Origin: Nanosynbacter sp963524495
Lineage (GTDB): Bacteria > Patescibacteriota > Saccharimonadia > Saccharimonadales > Saccharimonadaceae
Length of the DNA: 64,000 bases
Direction of reading: 5' to 3'
NCBI GenBank assembly: GCA_046846435.1
Contig: CP128407.1
Span: 792,141 to 856,140 of the forward strand
Below, piece by piece: positions 42,617 to 52,561 of this stretch. Position 1 is the stretch's first letter. Every line of letters starts with the position of its first letter. The translations under genes were made by a program, and so were the position numbers. The notes below the pieces were generated by a model. The model saw nothing but the letters and a program-made list of their open reading frames with translations, ran no database searches and had not been told where the DNA came from.

Positions 42617-44734
42617 ATGAAGAAACCTAAAATTTTAGGCCAGATAACTCTTAAACAAGCACTGCTTTTTACCGCGGTATTTGTAAGTATTGCCCACTTG
42701 TTGGTTTTCGTAGGCTACGCTGTGTTCGCAGCTCTCGGGAATGGCCTGGCGATGGATTCCTATGCGGCCAATGGGACGTTCCAGCTATACAACCCCCTCC
42801 GTCGATTACTTGATGGTGAAGTTTTAGCACGAGACTTTCCATTCTTTCACGGGGTAGGAGTTCCCCTGCTTCATTTCCCCTTGTTTTACATCATGGGGCA
42901 CAACTTATTTGCTGTAGAGGTTGCAAAGTTACTCGTGTCGCCGCTCCTATTCCTCATCTCGTCTTTCTTGCTATTTTGGGCTTACTTCAAAAATGTAAAG
43001 AAAGCGGTCTTTACAACAAGTATATTTACCGTCATTTCCCTACTGTGCATCGATGCAATTTGGGCGGGTAATTCCCTTCTAGGCCTCAGGACGGCGTTTC
43101 CATTCATCGCAACAGCCTTTATGCTATGGCACCCGGACTGGCATATCAATGTTGGTAAAAATAAAACAAAGATTAACCTTTATTATCCTACCCTATACAT
43201 CCTCATGGGGATTTCCGTCGCCTGCGGAACCGAACAGGGTCTCGCATTCATTCTTGCTTATGTACTCATCAGAGGGGTTCAATATATTCGTTCCAAAGAG
43301 ATGATAAAAAAGCGAGTGCTGGCATTTATTGGCGAGTTATGTGGTGTAGCACTGGCTACGTATGTCGTGCTTTCAATTATGACGCTTGGCCATGCGTATG
43401 AGGCACTTTACTATGCACTCGTTGAGGTTTCAGGCGACCAAGGATGGTACTTTGGCACTCCGCCGAACAGTTTTTTGCAATTAAGCAATCTTGATCAGTT
43501 ATTCACCAACAGGATGCTATTCTACATGTTGCCCATCATTATCGGCGGTGTTGTTGCCTATATAATTGGTGTAAAGAAAGCTCTACTGTCCAAAAAAGAA
43601 ACGTCCGTTTTCTCTATCTTGCTACTATATGGCCTGGTGGTGTTTGCTGTTTCTGCCACTGGTTACTGGGCACCTAGTGCGCAGCTCATACCACTGGAGC
43701 GAGCAGCAGGAGTTATTCTTGTGGCGATAGTAACTCGTGTAATATATAACCTGATCCGAGCAAAAAAATCGACTCCTAACGCTAAAAGTAAGGGCTTCTC
43801 GGTCTTAGCATTCGGGTTGTTGCTTGGTAGCATCACCGTCCTAGGATATAACACCGCGGTATTTCTACAAAAAATTGACTGGATGCCGCTAGGACACACT
43901 ATTACTGAGTCAAGAAAGGCCAGGCATTCTACTGATGATGCTGAATATGTCAGCACCGCCTGGAGGAAGCGCCTCGAGGCCTTTGCTCCACATATTGAAA
44001 AGGGGGCACGTGTCTGGTCTACCTACACCAGTGTTTATGACTCGACTCGCCAACAGAAGAATGGGTCTTCGGGGGGTGAAGACTATATTATACACGCCCT
44101 AGGCCCCGCCAGAAGAAATCACTACACTCAAGATTTTATAACCCAAAAGCCTGATTACGTCATAACCCTAAATCCCTCATATTTTAAGTATGAGGAGTGG
44201 CTGTGGACTCGTCACTGGGCATTTTATAAGGAGCTTCAGGATAACTACACTATCATTGCAACAAATGATTCTCATGTTTTGTGGAAACGTCAGGCGAGTA
44301 CTGTAGTCCAAGAAAAGACGAATCACCCGAAACACCACATACAAAAAGACGCAAACGGAGATTATGTCATTACTGCTGGTGCCGCAAACAATATACGCGT
44401 GTTTGAAGTGTCGGTTCGCTACAATGCTAGAAGCATTCTACCCATGACCGCTAAATTACCGAGATACCTCCTAGAATTATCTGGATCATCACTACAAAAA
44501 CATCCTGTGTCGCTACCACAATACGACACGAGCTGGAGCTTCCCTGTGGCACTGGCACCAAATGATTCATCCATACGAATTTCGCCAAAAGTTTATAGTT
44601 TGATACCGGGAGCTTCTCTGGAAATACAAGACGTATCTTACCGCGAGGTCACTGCCCAAAACAACCTATACATCTATCAAAGTAACTTTTGCCTACATAA
44701 CGCTAATAAATGCGAAGGGATTAATAAACGCTAG
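42617..44734 (+). CDS. polytopic GT-C-like membrane protein
   Basis: 705 residues with roughly ten to twelve TM helices in the first 420 and a soluble domain of about 280 residues at the C-terminus. The first external loop has the acidic pattern MDSYAANGTFQLYNPLRRLLDGE followed by DFPFFHG, reminiscent of GT-C enzymes whose catalytic Asp lies in that loop. Family not recognised. Position between sugar-precursor genes and GT2 genes suggests transfer of a lipid-linked sugar outside the membrane, by inference. Confidence 0.7.
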   Translation: MKKPKILGQITLKQALLFTAVFVSIAHLLVFVGYAVFAALGNGLAMDSYAANGTFQLYNPLRRLLDGEVLARDFPFFHGVGVPLLHFPLFYIMGHNLFAVEVAKLLVSPLLFLISSFLLFWAYFKNVKKAVFTTSIFTVISLLCIDAIWAGNSLLGLRTAFPFIATAFMLWHPDWHINVGKNKTKINLYYPTLYILMGISVACGTEQGLAFILAYVLIRGVQYIRSKEMIKKRVLAFIGELCGVALATYVVLSIMTLGHAYEALYYALVEVSGDQGWYFGTPPNSFLQLSNLDQLFTNRMLFYMLPIIIGGVVAYIIGVKKALLSKKETSVFSILLLYGLVVFAVSATGYWAPSAQLIPLERAAGVILVAIVTRVIYNLIRAKKSTPNAKSKGFSVLAFGLLLGSITVLGYNTAVFLQKIDWMPLGHTITESRKARHSTDDAEYVSTAWRKRLEAFAPHIEKGARVWSTYTSVYDSTRQQKNGSSGGEDYIIHALGPARRNHYTQDFITQKPDYVITLNPSYFKYEEWLWTRHWAFYKELQDNYTIIATNDSHVLWKRQASTVVQEKTNHPKHHIQKDANGDYVITAGAANNIRVFEVSVRYNARSILPMTAKLPRYLLELSGSSLQKHPVSLPQYDTSWSFPVALAPNDSSIRISPKVYSLIPGASLEIQDVSYREVTAQNNLYIYQSNFCLHNANKCEGINKR

Positions 44735-46102
44735 CTACAAGCGGCGGCCTTCTTTCTTTGGTCGGCTTAATATTATCGTGAATAGTCCGGACAATATCGT
44801 TGCAAAGACCGACCAGTAAATATACCGATAATCAACCGCCACAGCCATAGGAAAGTATGCCACGATATATATGAGACCCGACAAAGCCACTGCGCGTGTA
44901 AAGCGTCGCTGTACCTGTTCTCGTATTCTCCCGCTCTTATAGTAAATGAAGACAAGGACAGCAAGATATAGCCATGGCTGGAAAATCAGAGGGATATTCG
45001 CCTGAGCGCCGCCTTTAACATATGCCGCTAGACCACTGATGGCATATTCATTCTTTACCGCGGCACCGACCTGATTTTGCTCAATTCCAGGCTGAAAAAT
45101 ATACATACGCTCTGGTTGCGGAAAGAGAAATATCGAAAAAGTTGCCAACCGATATGATGCATATTTTATTGGATGTCTTACGATCGTCAATAGCCAATCA
45201 TTAAATACACCTTGATGTTCATTTTTGAGTGCTTCTCGCTGGGCGGCCGTTGTACATATGATATAAGAATTCATAATATCTTTTGTTTTATCGCGACAGG
45301 TGTCATGAATTTTTTTGTACATAGACCACCTGCCGTGATATTCTTCTCCATCAAAATTAGTGACATGGACTATATCATCAAGCTGTACAGCGGTAATCGG
45401 ATGGGTTTTCTCACCGGGCTGATTAATGACAATGGTAACACCAATCGTTACCACTAAACCAATTATTACACTGGCAAGACCGCTCCACATAGGAGGTCGC
45501 TTGGTTAACAAGCTCGGCAATACAAACAGAATGGGCAGCACCGCAAACAATGCATTATATCGTAAGATACCAGCATAGAGAATCAATAGCAGCGCCAGTC
45601 CGACGATACCATACACAGCAACGCGTCCTAGTGATTTTTTACTACTTATGATGAACCATATGAGGAGTACCGCCAATGTTAAACTGAATGCCATCTGAAC
45701 ATCTTTCCATATCACGCCAGCAATATTCACTATATTAGGCAGTAGTATAATTATGTAGACGGAAAGAGCCCATGCGCGGTTACGAGTGTGCCGATACACG
45801 AGAATTGATAGCACAAACATAGCCGCGACAAGCAGCACCAGCTGAAAAATCAGCATCGATGAAATGTGGCCAGTTACCCCAATCAGAAGCCCCCATAGTC
45901 GCGTCATCACTGGCGGATGCCAGTCAGTGAGGTGAGCTACGCCCGTGGCTTGCTCAAGGTGGCTAATGGAGTCGGGCGACATATATCCAGGGTAGAAAAC
46001 AATAACAAGCAGCACTAGCGTACACACTGCTACTAACGCAGACTGGATGTGAAATTTTGAGAGGCTATTTTTTATGCTTGCGATATTTACCGGCCACCGC
46101 AT
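44735..46102 (-). CDS. polytopic GT-C-like membrane protein (DUF6020-like)
   Basis: 455 residues with about eleven TM helices. The N-terminal loop YPGYMSPDSISHLEQATG followed by DWHPPVMTRLWG is typical of the DUF6020/GT39-like membrane family. The start shown (MRWPVN) overlaps the upstream GT2 gene by 38 bp and lacks a clear ribosome site, so the true start may lie a few codons further in. It is the last gene of a five-gene minus-strand operon and ends one base after the plus-strand stop of the neighbouring gene. Confidence 0.75.
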   Translation of the reverse strand: MRWPVNIASIKNSLSKFHIQSALVAVCTLVLLVIVFYPGYMSPDSISHLEQATGVAHLTDWHPPVMTRLWGLLIGVTGHISSMLIFQLVLLVAAMFVLSILVYRHTRNRAWALSVYIIILLPNIVNIAGVIWKDVQMAFSLTLAVLLIWFIISSKKSLGRVAVYGIVGLALLLILYAGILRYNALFAVLPILFVLPSLLTKRPPMWSGLASVIIGLVVTIGVTIVINQPGEKTHPITAVQLDDIVHVTNFDGEEYHGRWSMYKKIHDTCRDKTKDIMNSYIICTTAAQREALKNEHQGVFNDWLLTIVRHPIKYASYRLATFSIFLFPQPERMYIFQPGIEQNQVGAAVKNEYAISGLAAYVKGGAQANIPLIFQPWLYLAVLVFIYYKSGRIREQVQRRFTRAVALSGLIYIVAYFPMAVAVDYRYIYWSVFATILSGLFTIILSRPKKEGRRL

Positions 46103-46898
46103 AGAATAACACCTTTAGAACGTGCATGTTTCCCTTAATCGGGCTAATCTTTGTTGGCGTCTTGCCCTTCTTCGGATAGGTTCGTACCACTGGCGTTTCG
46201 GCCGTTTTATATTGTTTGCGGCGACTACTCTCGATAGCGAGGTAGTAATGAAGTTCATAGGTTTGAAATATATCACGGAATACAGCAATATCCGGGTCTT
46301 TGAGCAGCTTTGCGCTATAAGCACGAAAGCCATTTGTGGTATCGGTATGCTTCTGGCCGGCCGCCAGGCTTATCAGCGGCGCATGGATTAGGTGAAGGCC
46401 TATCTCTCTCGAAAGCGGCGTATTTACCGCCTTACCACCTGGTATAAATCGCGAGCCCTGAATGTGGTCATATCCTTGGTCAAGCAGCTTAATAAAGTCA
46501 GGAATTCTCTCTATGCTATCCTTCCCGTTGCCATCAACAACCACAACACCTTCATAACCCTCAGAAAGAGCCCAAGCAAACGCCATTCTCATCTGTGCGC
46601 TTAATTTGCCCTTGCCTTTTTTCGTTAATAAAGCGCGCACGTCTTGAGATTTCAAAAAGTCAGTTTCAAGCGAACTATCAGTACTGCCGCCATCGGCTAC
46701 CACAATGTCAATTTGTTTTGCTAGCGACTTCATTTTTTGTAGCTGCTTCTGAATCCGCTCTCCTTCATTGATTACGAAAACGCACACGCAATACTTGTGC
46801 TTTTTTTTGTTTATTTCATTTACTTCAAAGTCTGGAAACTCCCACCCTGGATGATCTCGGCGGATACGATCTTGCTTGTTGGTCGGAGCTTTTGTCAT
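46065..46898 (-). CDS. GT2 family glycosyltransferase
   Basis: 277-residue GT-A enzyme. VCVFVINEGERIQKQL, VADGGSTDSS and the metal motif VVVDGNGKD mark the fold; IQGSRFIPGG and TDTTNGFRAYS are as in polyprenyl-phosphate sugar synthases. No C-terminal TM helices. It overlaps the next upstream GT2 gene by 4 bp, with AAGGAAG as ribosome site. Confidence 0.9.
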   Translation of the reverse strand: MTKAPTNKQDRIRRDHPGWEFPDFEVNEINKKKHKYCVCVFVINEGERIQKQLQKMKSLAKQIDIVVADGGSTDSSLETDFLKSQDVRALLTKKGKGKLSAQMRMAFAWALSEGYEGVVVVDGNGKDSIERIPDFIKLLDQGYDHIQGSRFIPGGKAVNTPLSREIGLHLIHAPLISLAAGQKHTDTTNGFRAYSAKLLKDPDIAVFRDIFQTYELHYYLAIESSRRKQYKTAETPVVRTYPKKGKTPTKISPIKGNMHVLKVLFYAVAGKYRKHKK

Positions 46899-47899
46899 GA
46901 TGTAATATTCTTCCTTTCTGCGTTCGCTAGTGACGTTGTACTGCTCAGCTCGTCAAGCACATAATACCTGGCATCTCGTCGCGATTCTACTAGTATTTTA
47001 CCAATGTATTCAGACAGAATTACCATAAATAAAAATAGGATGAAAAACATTCCTGATAGCTCAAGCGACGTCGACACCCAGCCCTCTGCAACATTCTTTT
47101 TGGTGAGAGCTATGACCACAACATAAAGCGCATACATCATATTTACAACACTAGCAAAGAACCCAACCCACGACATAAAGCGGAGCGGGTGTGTCGAGTG
47201 GCTGGTAATGATATCGAGCGCCTCTAGTGTCCCTCGCCCGAAGCCATGTTTTTTTACAGGATCAACCAGAGGTGAATAGGTATACTCGGTATACGAATAG
47301 CCGATAGTCCTGATCATGTGCCGAATGTGGCTATCATGTCGAGTTGATAGAGTTATCGCTCGTATGGCACGACGATTGAGAGATATAAGATATGTTGCTT
47401 GTAGTGGAATATCTATATTGATGTATTTGCGATTATACCAATAAAACAACCTGCGACCGATACCAGATTTTGACAGAAGGCGCTTTGTGGTTATGTCGGC
47501 AACACCCTGCACGATATCGTGTTTTTTATTCGCCTCAACAATGTTCATTACATCCTCTATACCGTCAATAGCGGGATTAGTTACTACCGCATAGTCGCCA
47601 ATTGCCCCTTCAAGACCAGCGATAATGGCGATATCATATGTGTATTGTCGAGAGAGGCGGATAAGCCGCATACATGGCAGTTCATCGAGAAGCCCACTGA
47701 CAGCAATCACACTATTTTGACTCAAATCATTATCGACAATTATAATCTCATAATTTGTGTAGCTACCCATTAATCTCTGTGAGAGCCTGCGACAATAGTC
47801 GGGAAAACCATCAAAGTCGCGCGTTACGACAATAACCGACACAAAGATATCTTGTTTACTCGATTTTTTATTTGTCTTAGTTGAACTATTTTTTGCCAT
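46895..47899 (-). CDS. GtrB/DPM1-like GT2 protein with degenerate metal site
   Basis: 334 residues: a GT2 domain (VSVIVVTRDFDGF, IIVDNDLSQNS) and two C-terminal TM helices (FMSWVGFFASVVNMMYALYV and LSGMFFILFLFMVILSEYIG), the GtrB/ArnC layout. Where active enzymes have D-A-D-L-Q-D-P-P this one reads VVTNPAIDGIEDV, so the metal-binding DxD is lost. It may be a catalytically altered or regulatory member. It overlaps the oxidoreductase gene by 14 bp. Confidence 0.82.
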   Translation of the reverse strand: MAKNSSTKTNKKSSKQDIFVSVIVVTRDFDGFPDYCRRLSQRLMGSYTNYEIIIVDNDLSQNSVIAVSGLLDELPCMRLIRLSRQYTYDIAIIAGLEGAIGDYAVVTNPAIDGIEDVMNIVEANKKHDIVQGVADITTKRLLSKSGIGRRLFYWYNRKYINIDIPLQATYLISLNRRAIRAITLSTRHDSHIRHMIRTIGYSYTEYTYSPLVDPVKKHGFGRGTLEALDIITSHSTHPLRFMSWVGFFASVVNMMYALYVVVIALTKKNVAEGWVSTSLELSGMFFILFLFMVILSEYIGKILVESRRDARYYVLDELSSTTSLANAERKNITS

Positions 47900-49001
47900 A
47901 TAGCTTGTCTAACTCCTCGTACACATCGTAAATATTATCTAGCTTACCGCCCATTATACAAACATACCCATCATAGCCCAAATTGGCCTTAAACAAAATA
48001 GGACGGCTATCATCATCTTCACTCTTAACGAGTACTGTCTTTACCTCAACGATAGACTCCTCATATTTCATATCCTTGAGGGCTGGGATAAAACGCACCA
48101 CATCGTTATACATTTGTTTGTAATTACTCTGGAAAGAACTTTTGTCGAGATAGGCGTGCGTGTCAATTTTTTCAGCCGGCGTATCCTCGTTGTCAACCCA
48201 TGACTCGTGCGGCGTATACCTGACATGAGAAAGTGTGTATAATCCCCTAGAAGGAAACGGCATAATCGAGAAAAACGGACCGTCCATCACCGTAATACTA
48301 AAGTCCTTTAGGTGCTCCGGCAAACTTACTAAGCACATTTCTGTAACTTCATGCTTCAAGCCAACAAGCGGTATATTTGATGCACGATGGAGCGTGTTAA
48401 TGTTAGCATACGTGCAATTTAATACGAAGTCGCCCCTGAATTTGCCACCATCAGTAATAACGCACAGTCCATCTGGCGTTTCATCAATCACCGTAACGCG
48501 ACAGCCCGTGTGAAGCGTTATCCCCGGACGATCGTTAATTTGCCGCAGTAAGTCGTCTCTCAGGGCGTGGGCATTAAAGGCATATTCTTTAACCTTAAAG
48601 ACTTCTTCAATGAGATTTTTATTAAACATTTTTTGAATGTTTGGCGGAGCTACCGCTATATCTGCCTCAATCTTATCCGCAAAATTCTTGAATTGATGTG
48701 CATTAACCTTGGATAGATGCTTGGCAACAGCATAGTATTTATTAAAATCTGAATGAATTGCCGCTCCAAACTGTTTCGTAAAGCGTGGAAAATTAACCGC
48801 CGAACGATATCCCGTTAGAATACTTCTCGGGTAGTGATAGCCATTGTGTACCCTGGCCTGGTTAACATATGACGCCCGAGTCATCGTCTGCTTTTCTTTC
48901 TCTAAAATATCAATATTCTTGACGTCCAGGGTGTCGTACAGGTACAGCGCTACACTCAATCCATAAAAACCGCCGCCAATTATCACCGTTTTATTACGCA
49001 C
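47886..49001 (-). CDS. FAD-dependent oxidoreductase (DAO family)
   Basis: 371 residues with an N-terminal FAD-binding Rossmann motif VIIGGGFYGLSVALYLYD and IDILEKE, a second-strand TGCRVTVIDE, and a C-terminal GYDGYVCIMGGKLDN closing the FAD site. The family oxidises amines, amino acids or hydroxy acids. Such genes occur in some glycan loci, where they may modify a sugar or an acceptor; the substrate is unknown. It lies in the five-gene operon and overlaps genes on both sides. Confidence 0.85.
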   Translation of the reverse strand: MRNKTVIIGGGFYGLSVALYLYDTLDVKNIDILEKEKQTMTRASYVNQARVHNGYHYPRSILTGYRSAVNFPRFTKQFGAAIHSDFNKYYAVAKHLSKVNAHQFKNFADKIEADIAVAPPNIQKMFNKNLIEEVFKVKEYAFNAHALRDDLLRQINDRPGITLHTGCRVTVIDETPDGLCVITDGGKFRGDFVLNCTYANINTLHRASNIPLVGLKHEVTEMCLVSLPEHLKDFSITVMDGPFFSIMPFPSRGLYTLSHVRYTPHESWVDNEDTPAEKIDTHAYLDKSSFQSNYKQMYNDVVRFIPALKDMKYEESIVEVKTVLVKSEDDDSRPILFKANLGYDGYVCIMGGKLDNIYDVYEELDKLYGKK

Positions 49002-50346
49002 GTTTTCTCCGTTTTTTAACTATGTTACCAATATACAAACCAACTACCATATAGACAAACAGAAGTAGCGGCATATAAAATACGATACCGTTAATGTGAG
49101 CATGCGGCAAGGCGTGTCCAGGCATAAGAATTAACCAACTCAGTGCCCCAGCTAATGAAATGTGTAACGACCATAGGAATGAACGATAATACTTGAAGGA
49201 CGGGTGTCGCCTCTTAAGATAGAATAACACTAAATACCCCACAAGTACCCAAACGAGTATCGACTGAACAATCTCACCAAACACCCCCTTGATCGATAGC
49301 GGCAAGCTCAGTGCCGGCAATAGTACATAGTTACCGGCGTTTATCGCCAGATACTGATATGTTGATCCTTTATCTTTTGCCAGCTCCTCCATATTAATAA
49401 ATCGATCGGCAAATGTATATGACTCAGGTAGCAGCGTCTTTAAGTTACCAATAGCATGAGCTCGCATCTTTCTAATTCCCGAAAGCCCTCTCTCCGATGC
49501 CCGCTCATTAATCATCTTGAGAGCGGTGTCTGAGGAGTGGTAGTAATCAGAGAGTGCCATAAAGTTGGTTGCGTACGCACCAACAAAGGCCACAACAACC
49601 ACGATACATGTCATGACGGCGTGCTTCCAGGGGCTGATAACTTTTTGTTTATTATTGACGAGTTCAAAGAATATGATTGGTACAAATACAGATATAGCAA
49701 TTGTTGATATATACTCATAGCCGCCCAGAAGTTTTAAGAATAGCAATATGGTTTCACCGAGGTAGAATAGCCACATTCTCTTTGATGACTTACAGTATGA
49801 GTAACTCAGAAAGGCAAAGGCAAACGGAGCAAACATCAGCGGCTCTATCCAATACATATTTTGCGCATAGCCGACAACCCACGGACTAAATGCAACCAGT
49901 GTCGCGAATACTGCTGCGGCAAGAAGGCCAAACAACTTCCTGACTCTAAGGGTTACAAGTGCCATAAGGGCCGCCATGGCTGCAGATAGAACTACATTAA
50001 CTTTCTTAAAATATACCGGCAATTTCGCACTATCGTTTGGTGCTAGTGCGGTAATTATTCTCGCCTGTAGACCGTATTGCGAAGCATACGGTTTGAGCAG
50101 GCTGGCATCACAATCTTCAGCCATCATGACTGAATTATAATATTCATTTTTAGCAACGATTAGCGGCCCGCTATAACCAGATTTTTCCTTACAACGAGCC
50201 GTCTTTTCTACTATAGCCGATGAGTCGCGCTGAAAGCCATCAAACCATTCGCGCCACAAACCGACTCCAAAAATATTACCAAAGAAAGATAAAAACAAAA
50301 CCCCCCAGACAACTCCAAAAAACAGTATGCTCTTTTTTCGCTCCAT
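48994..50346 (-). CDS. polytopic membrane protein of the glycan locus
   Basis: About 450 residues with ten or more TM helices and one large external loop after TM1 (EKTARCKEKSGYSGPLIVAKNEYYNS). Family not recognised; the size and layout suit a GT-C transferase or polymerase. I prefer the ATG at 50346 (MERKKSIL) because TATGAT lies seven bases before it, as at other first genes here; the frame also has an ATG at 50358. It leads the operon 50346 to 44735. Confidence 0.7.
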   Translation of the reverse strand: MERKKSILFFGVVWGVLFLSFFGNIFGVGLWREWFDGFQRDSSAIVEKTARCKEKSGYSGPLIVAKNEYYNSVMMAEDCDASLLKPYASQYGLQARIITALAPNDSAKLPVYFKKVNVVLSAAMAALMALVTLRVRKLFGLLAAAVFATLVAFSPWVVGYAQNMYWIEPLMFAPFAFAFLSYSYCKSSKRMWLFYLGETILLFLKLLGGYEYISTIAISVFVPIIFFELVNNKQKVISPWKHAVMTCIVVVVAFVGAYATNFMALSDYYHSSDTALKMINERASERGLSGIRKMRAHAIGNLKTLLPESYTFADRFINMEELAKDKGSTYQYLAINAGNYVLLPALSLPLSIKGVFGEIVQSILVWVLVGYLVLFYLKRRHPSFKYYRSFLWSLHISLAGALSWLILMPGHALPHAHINGIVFYMPLLLFVYMVVGLYIGNIVKKRRKRA

Positions 50347-50401
50347 AATACTTATCATATAGTATCATAACTTAACGATAGACTAAAGTAACCACCTAAA
50401 C

Positions 50402-50407
50402 TATAAT
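50402..50407 (+). promoter_or_regulatory. -10 box (leaderless type)
   Basis: TATAAT, six bases before the ATG at 50414. Confidence 0.65.
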
Positions 50408-50413
50408 AACGTC

Positions 50414-52552
50414 ATGAAACCACTTTTATCTATCATCGTTACCGCCCATCACGAAGGCCTTATTGCCCATAAAACCATGCGCTCTATTGAGCGCGCTGTT
50501 AGTCTTCTTCGGGATAGCGATATTTCTTACGAAATAATCATATCAATTGACCGTGGCGATGAAGAAACAATTCGCTACTTCAGTAATTATACCGCTCTGC
50601 CGATCGCTATACACCAATGGGATCATGGCGACCTCGCACAGTCTCGCAATAGTGCCATCACCAAAGTACGTGGCCGTTTTACTGCGTTTATCGACGCCGA
50701 TGATTTGATGAGTGCCAACTGGTTACGCGATAGTGTGCAATTTTTAACAGCTCACTCCTATGGTAAGTATGTTGCTCATAGCGCATATACTATTGAATTT
50801 GAGGGGGCGAGCGCCATTGTCGAAAAAGTCGGCCATACTAATAAAGACCGCGACACCCTGCTGAGTGTACTCTCGGGACGATGGAACTCGGTCATTATTG
50901 CGCCAAGCACTTTACTTCGCCAATTTCCGTATACACCAAATAGCCCCGGATATGGCTACGAGGATTGGTTTATGAGCTGTCAGTTCATCCAGCATGGTGT
51001 GAAAAATGTCCTCATTCCGGAAACCGCTATCTTTGTTCGCCGTAAGGCCACTGGCTCGGAATGGGCACGCCAAAAAACTAGCCGCTCAGTGCTCCACGCC
51101 CACCCCCTCTTTAGTCCATCGCACTTTCGTACCATCAAGCTTGACTCGGTTGCCACGCCTGCCTCAGAGCAGCGGCGCCAAACAAAAAATACCATCAAAG
51201 AACTGCTGATTCGTTCTCGCATTCCACTAGGGTTAGTCAAGCGGCCGCTGGCAATCATCCGACGCGGACGCAATGCGTTCAAAAAGAAGAAATCGACACC
51301 GGCGACCGAGGTGCTGCCAGCATGGCTTGATGCTGAATGGCGAGCATTACATCATATTGAGAAACTAATTTTTCCACCACATCCATTACCGACAGTGTAC
51401 CACACAATTACCGATGATCATTATCGTGTTGGTTTAGCCTACTGGCAAATGTGTCGTGATTCACGAAACGATAGGTATGATTATGTGTTGTTCGTACCGT
51501 GGCTCAAGCGTGGCGGTGCTGATCTATTTGCTCTTAACTACGCCAACACCGCTGCGTCACTCGGCAAGAAAGTTCTGGTCATTGCTACAAATGAGGTTGA
51601 CGCTAATTACTCAGAGTGGCGACCACGACTTAACATCGACGTAGATTTCGTGCCGTTTGGGACAATTACTCGATTTTTCCCAATGGAACAAAAATATAGG
51701 TTACTAGAGCAACTGATCGAAAATATCCACGTGCCGGTGCTCCATATCCTCAATTCAGAGCTAGCCTATGATTTTGTGCGAGATCACGCAGTATATATCA
51801 AGGCCACTGGTAAAAAAGTTATTGCTACGTCCTATAGCCAAAGCACTGATGAAACTGGACGAGTGTTTGGTTTTTCGCACAGTCACCTACCGCAAGTCTA
51901 TCACCTGCTGGCCGAGATAACCACCGACAATGAAGCCGTCAAGTCAATGTGGGTTAACGAATATGCTTATGACACGGATGCAATTACCGTTCACCATCAA
52001 CCACTTGATAGCAGTATGTATACACCAATAGCAAAGTTGGCTGGTCAAAGGCGTATTCTTTGGGCGTCCCGCCTATCACCAGAGAAATTACCTCAATTAG
52101 TCGCAGCCATTGCTGATTTGTTGCCGGGTGATGTCCACGTTGATATGTACGGTGACGCATCGAGCGAGTTTCCCACTCATAAACTACCGTCACATCCACG
52201 GGTTCATTACCGCGGCGGCTTTAACGGTATACCGTCACTACCTGTTGATAACTATGACGTCTTTCTCTATACATCGCTCTTTGACGGCATGCCAAATACG
52301 CCAATTGAGATAGCCCTGTGCGGCTTGCCCCTAGTAGCAGCACGCGTTGGTGGAGTAGCAGACTTTGTTGGTACATATGGACAGATTGTTGATGATATCA
52401 CCAATCCAAAAGCCTACGCTGATGCGTTAACTGTTGTTCTGGACAATCCTAAGACAGCGTTTGCTAACGCTCAATCTCTACGAAAGCAGGCGCTACGTGA
52501 TTTTTCACAAAAAAGGTTTTTGACAGAAGTTAGGCGTATGCTTAAGCGATAA
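50414..52552 (+). CDS. two-domain glycosyltransferase, GT2 + GT4
   Basis: 712 residues. The N-terminal part (1-240) is a GT2 domain with LSIIVTAHHEG, IISIDRGDEET and the metal motif FIDADDLMS, followed by GYEDWFMSCQF. The C-terminal part (about 350-712) is a GT4 domain with FVPWLKRGGADLFALNYANTA, ILWASRLSPEKLPQLVAAI and the donor site SLFDGMPNTPIEIALCGLPLVAA. Joining GT-A and GT-B domains in one chain suggests two successive sugar additions. Specificity unknown. Confidence 0.9.
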   Translation: MKPLLSIIVTAHHEGLIAHKTMRSIERAVSLLRDSDISYEIIISIDRGDEETIRYFSNYTALPIAIHQWDHGDLAQSRNSAITKVRGRFTAFIDADDLMSANWLRDSVQFLTAHSYGKYVAHSAYTIEFEGASAIVEKVGHTNKDRDTLLSVLSGRWNSVIIAPSTLLRQFPYTPNSPGYGYEDWFMSCQFIQHGVKNVLIPETAIFVRRKATGSEWARQKTSRSVLHAHPLFSPSHFRTIKLDSVATPASEQRRQTKNTIKELLIRSRIPLGLVKRPLAIIRRGRNAFKKKKSTPATEVLPAWLDAEWRALHHIEKLIFPPHPLPTVYHTITDDHYRVGLAYWQMCRDSRNDRYDYVLFVPWLKRGGADLFALNYANTAASLGKKVLVIATNEVDANYSEWRPRLNIDVDFVPFGTITRFFPMEQKYRLLEQLIENIHVPVLHILNSELAYDFVRDHAVYIKATGKKVIATSYSQSTDETGRVFGFSHSHLPQVYHLLAEITTDNEAVKSMWVNEYAYDTDAITVHHQPLDSSMYTPIAKLAGQRRILWASRLSPEKLPQLVAAIADLLPGDVHVDMYGDASSEFPTHKLPSHPRVHYRGGFNGIPSLPVDNYDVFLYTSLFDGMPNTPIEIALCGLPLVAARVGGVADFVGTYGQIVDDITNPKAYADALTVVLDNPKTAFANAQSLRKQALRDFSQKRFLTEVRRMLKR

Positions 52553-52561
52553 TTGTCCGCT

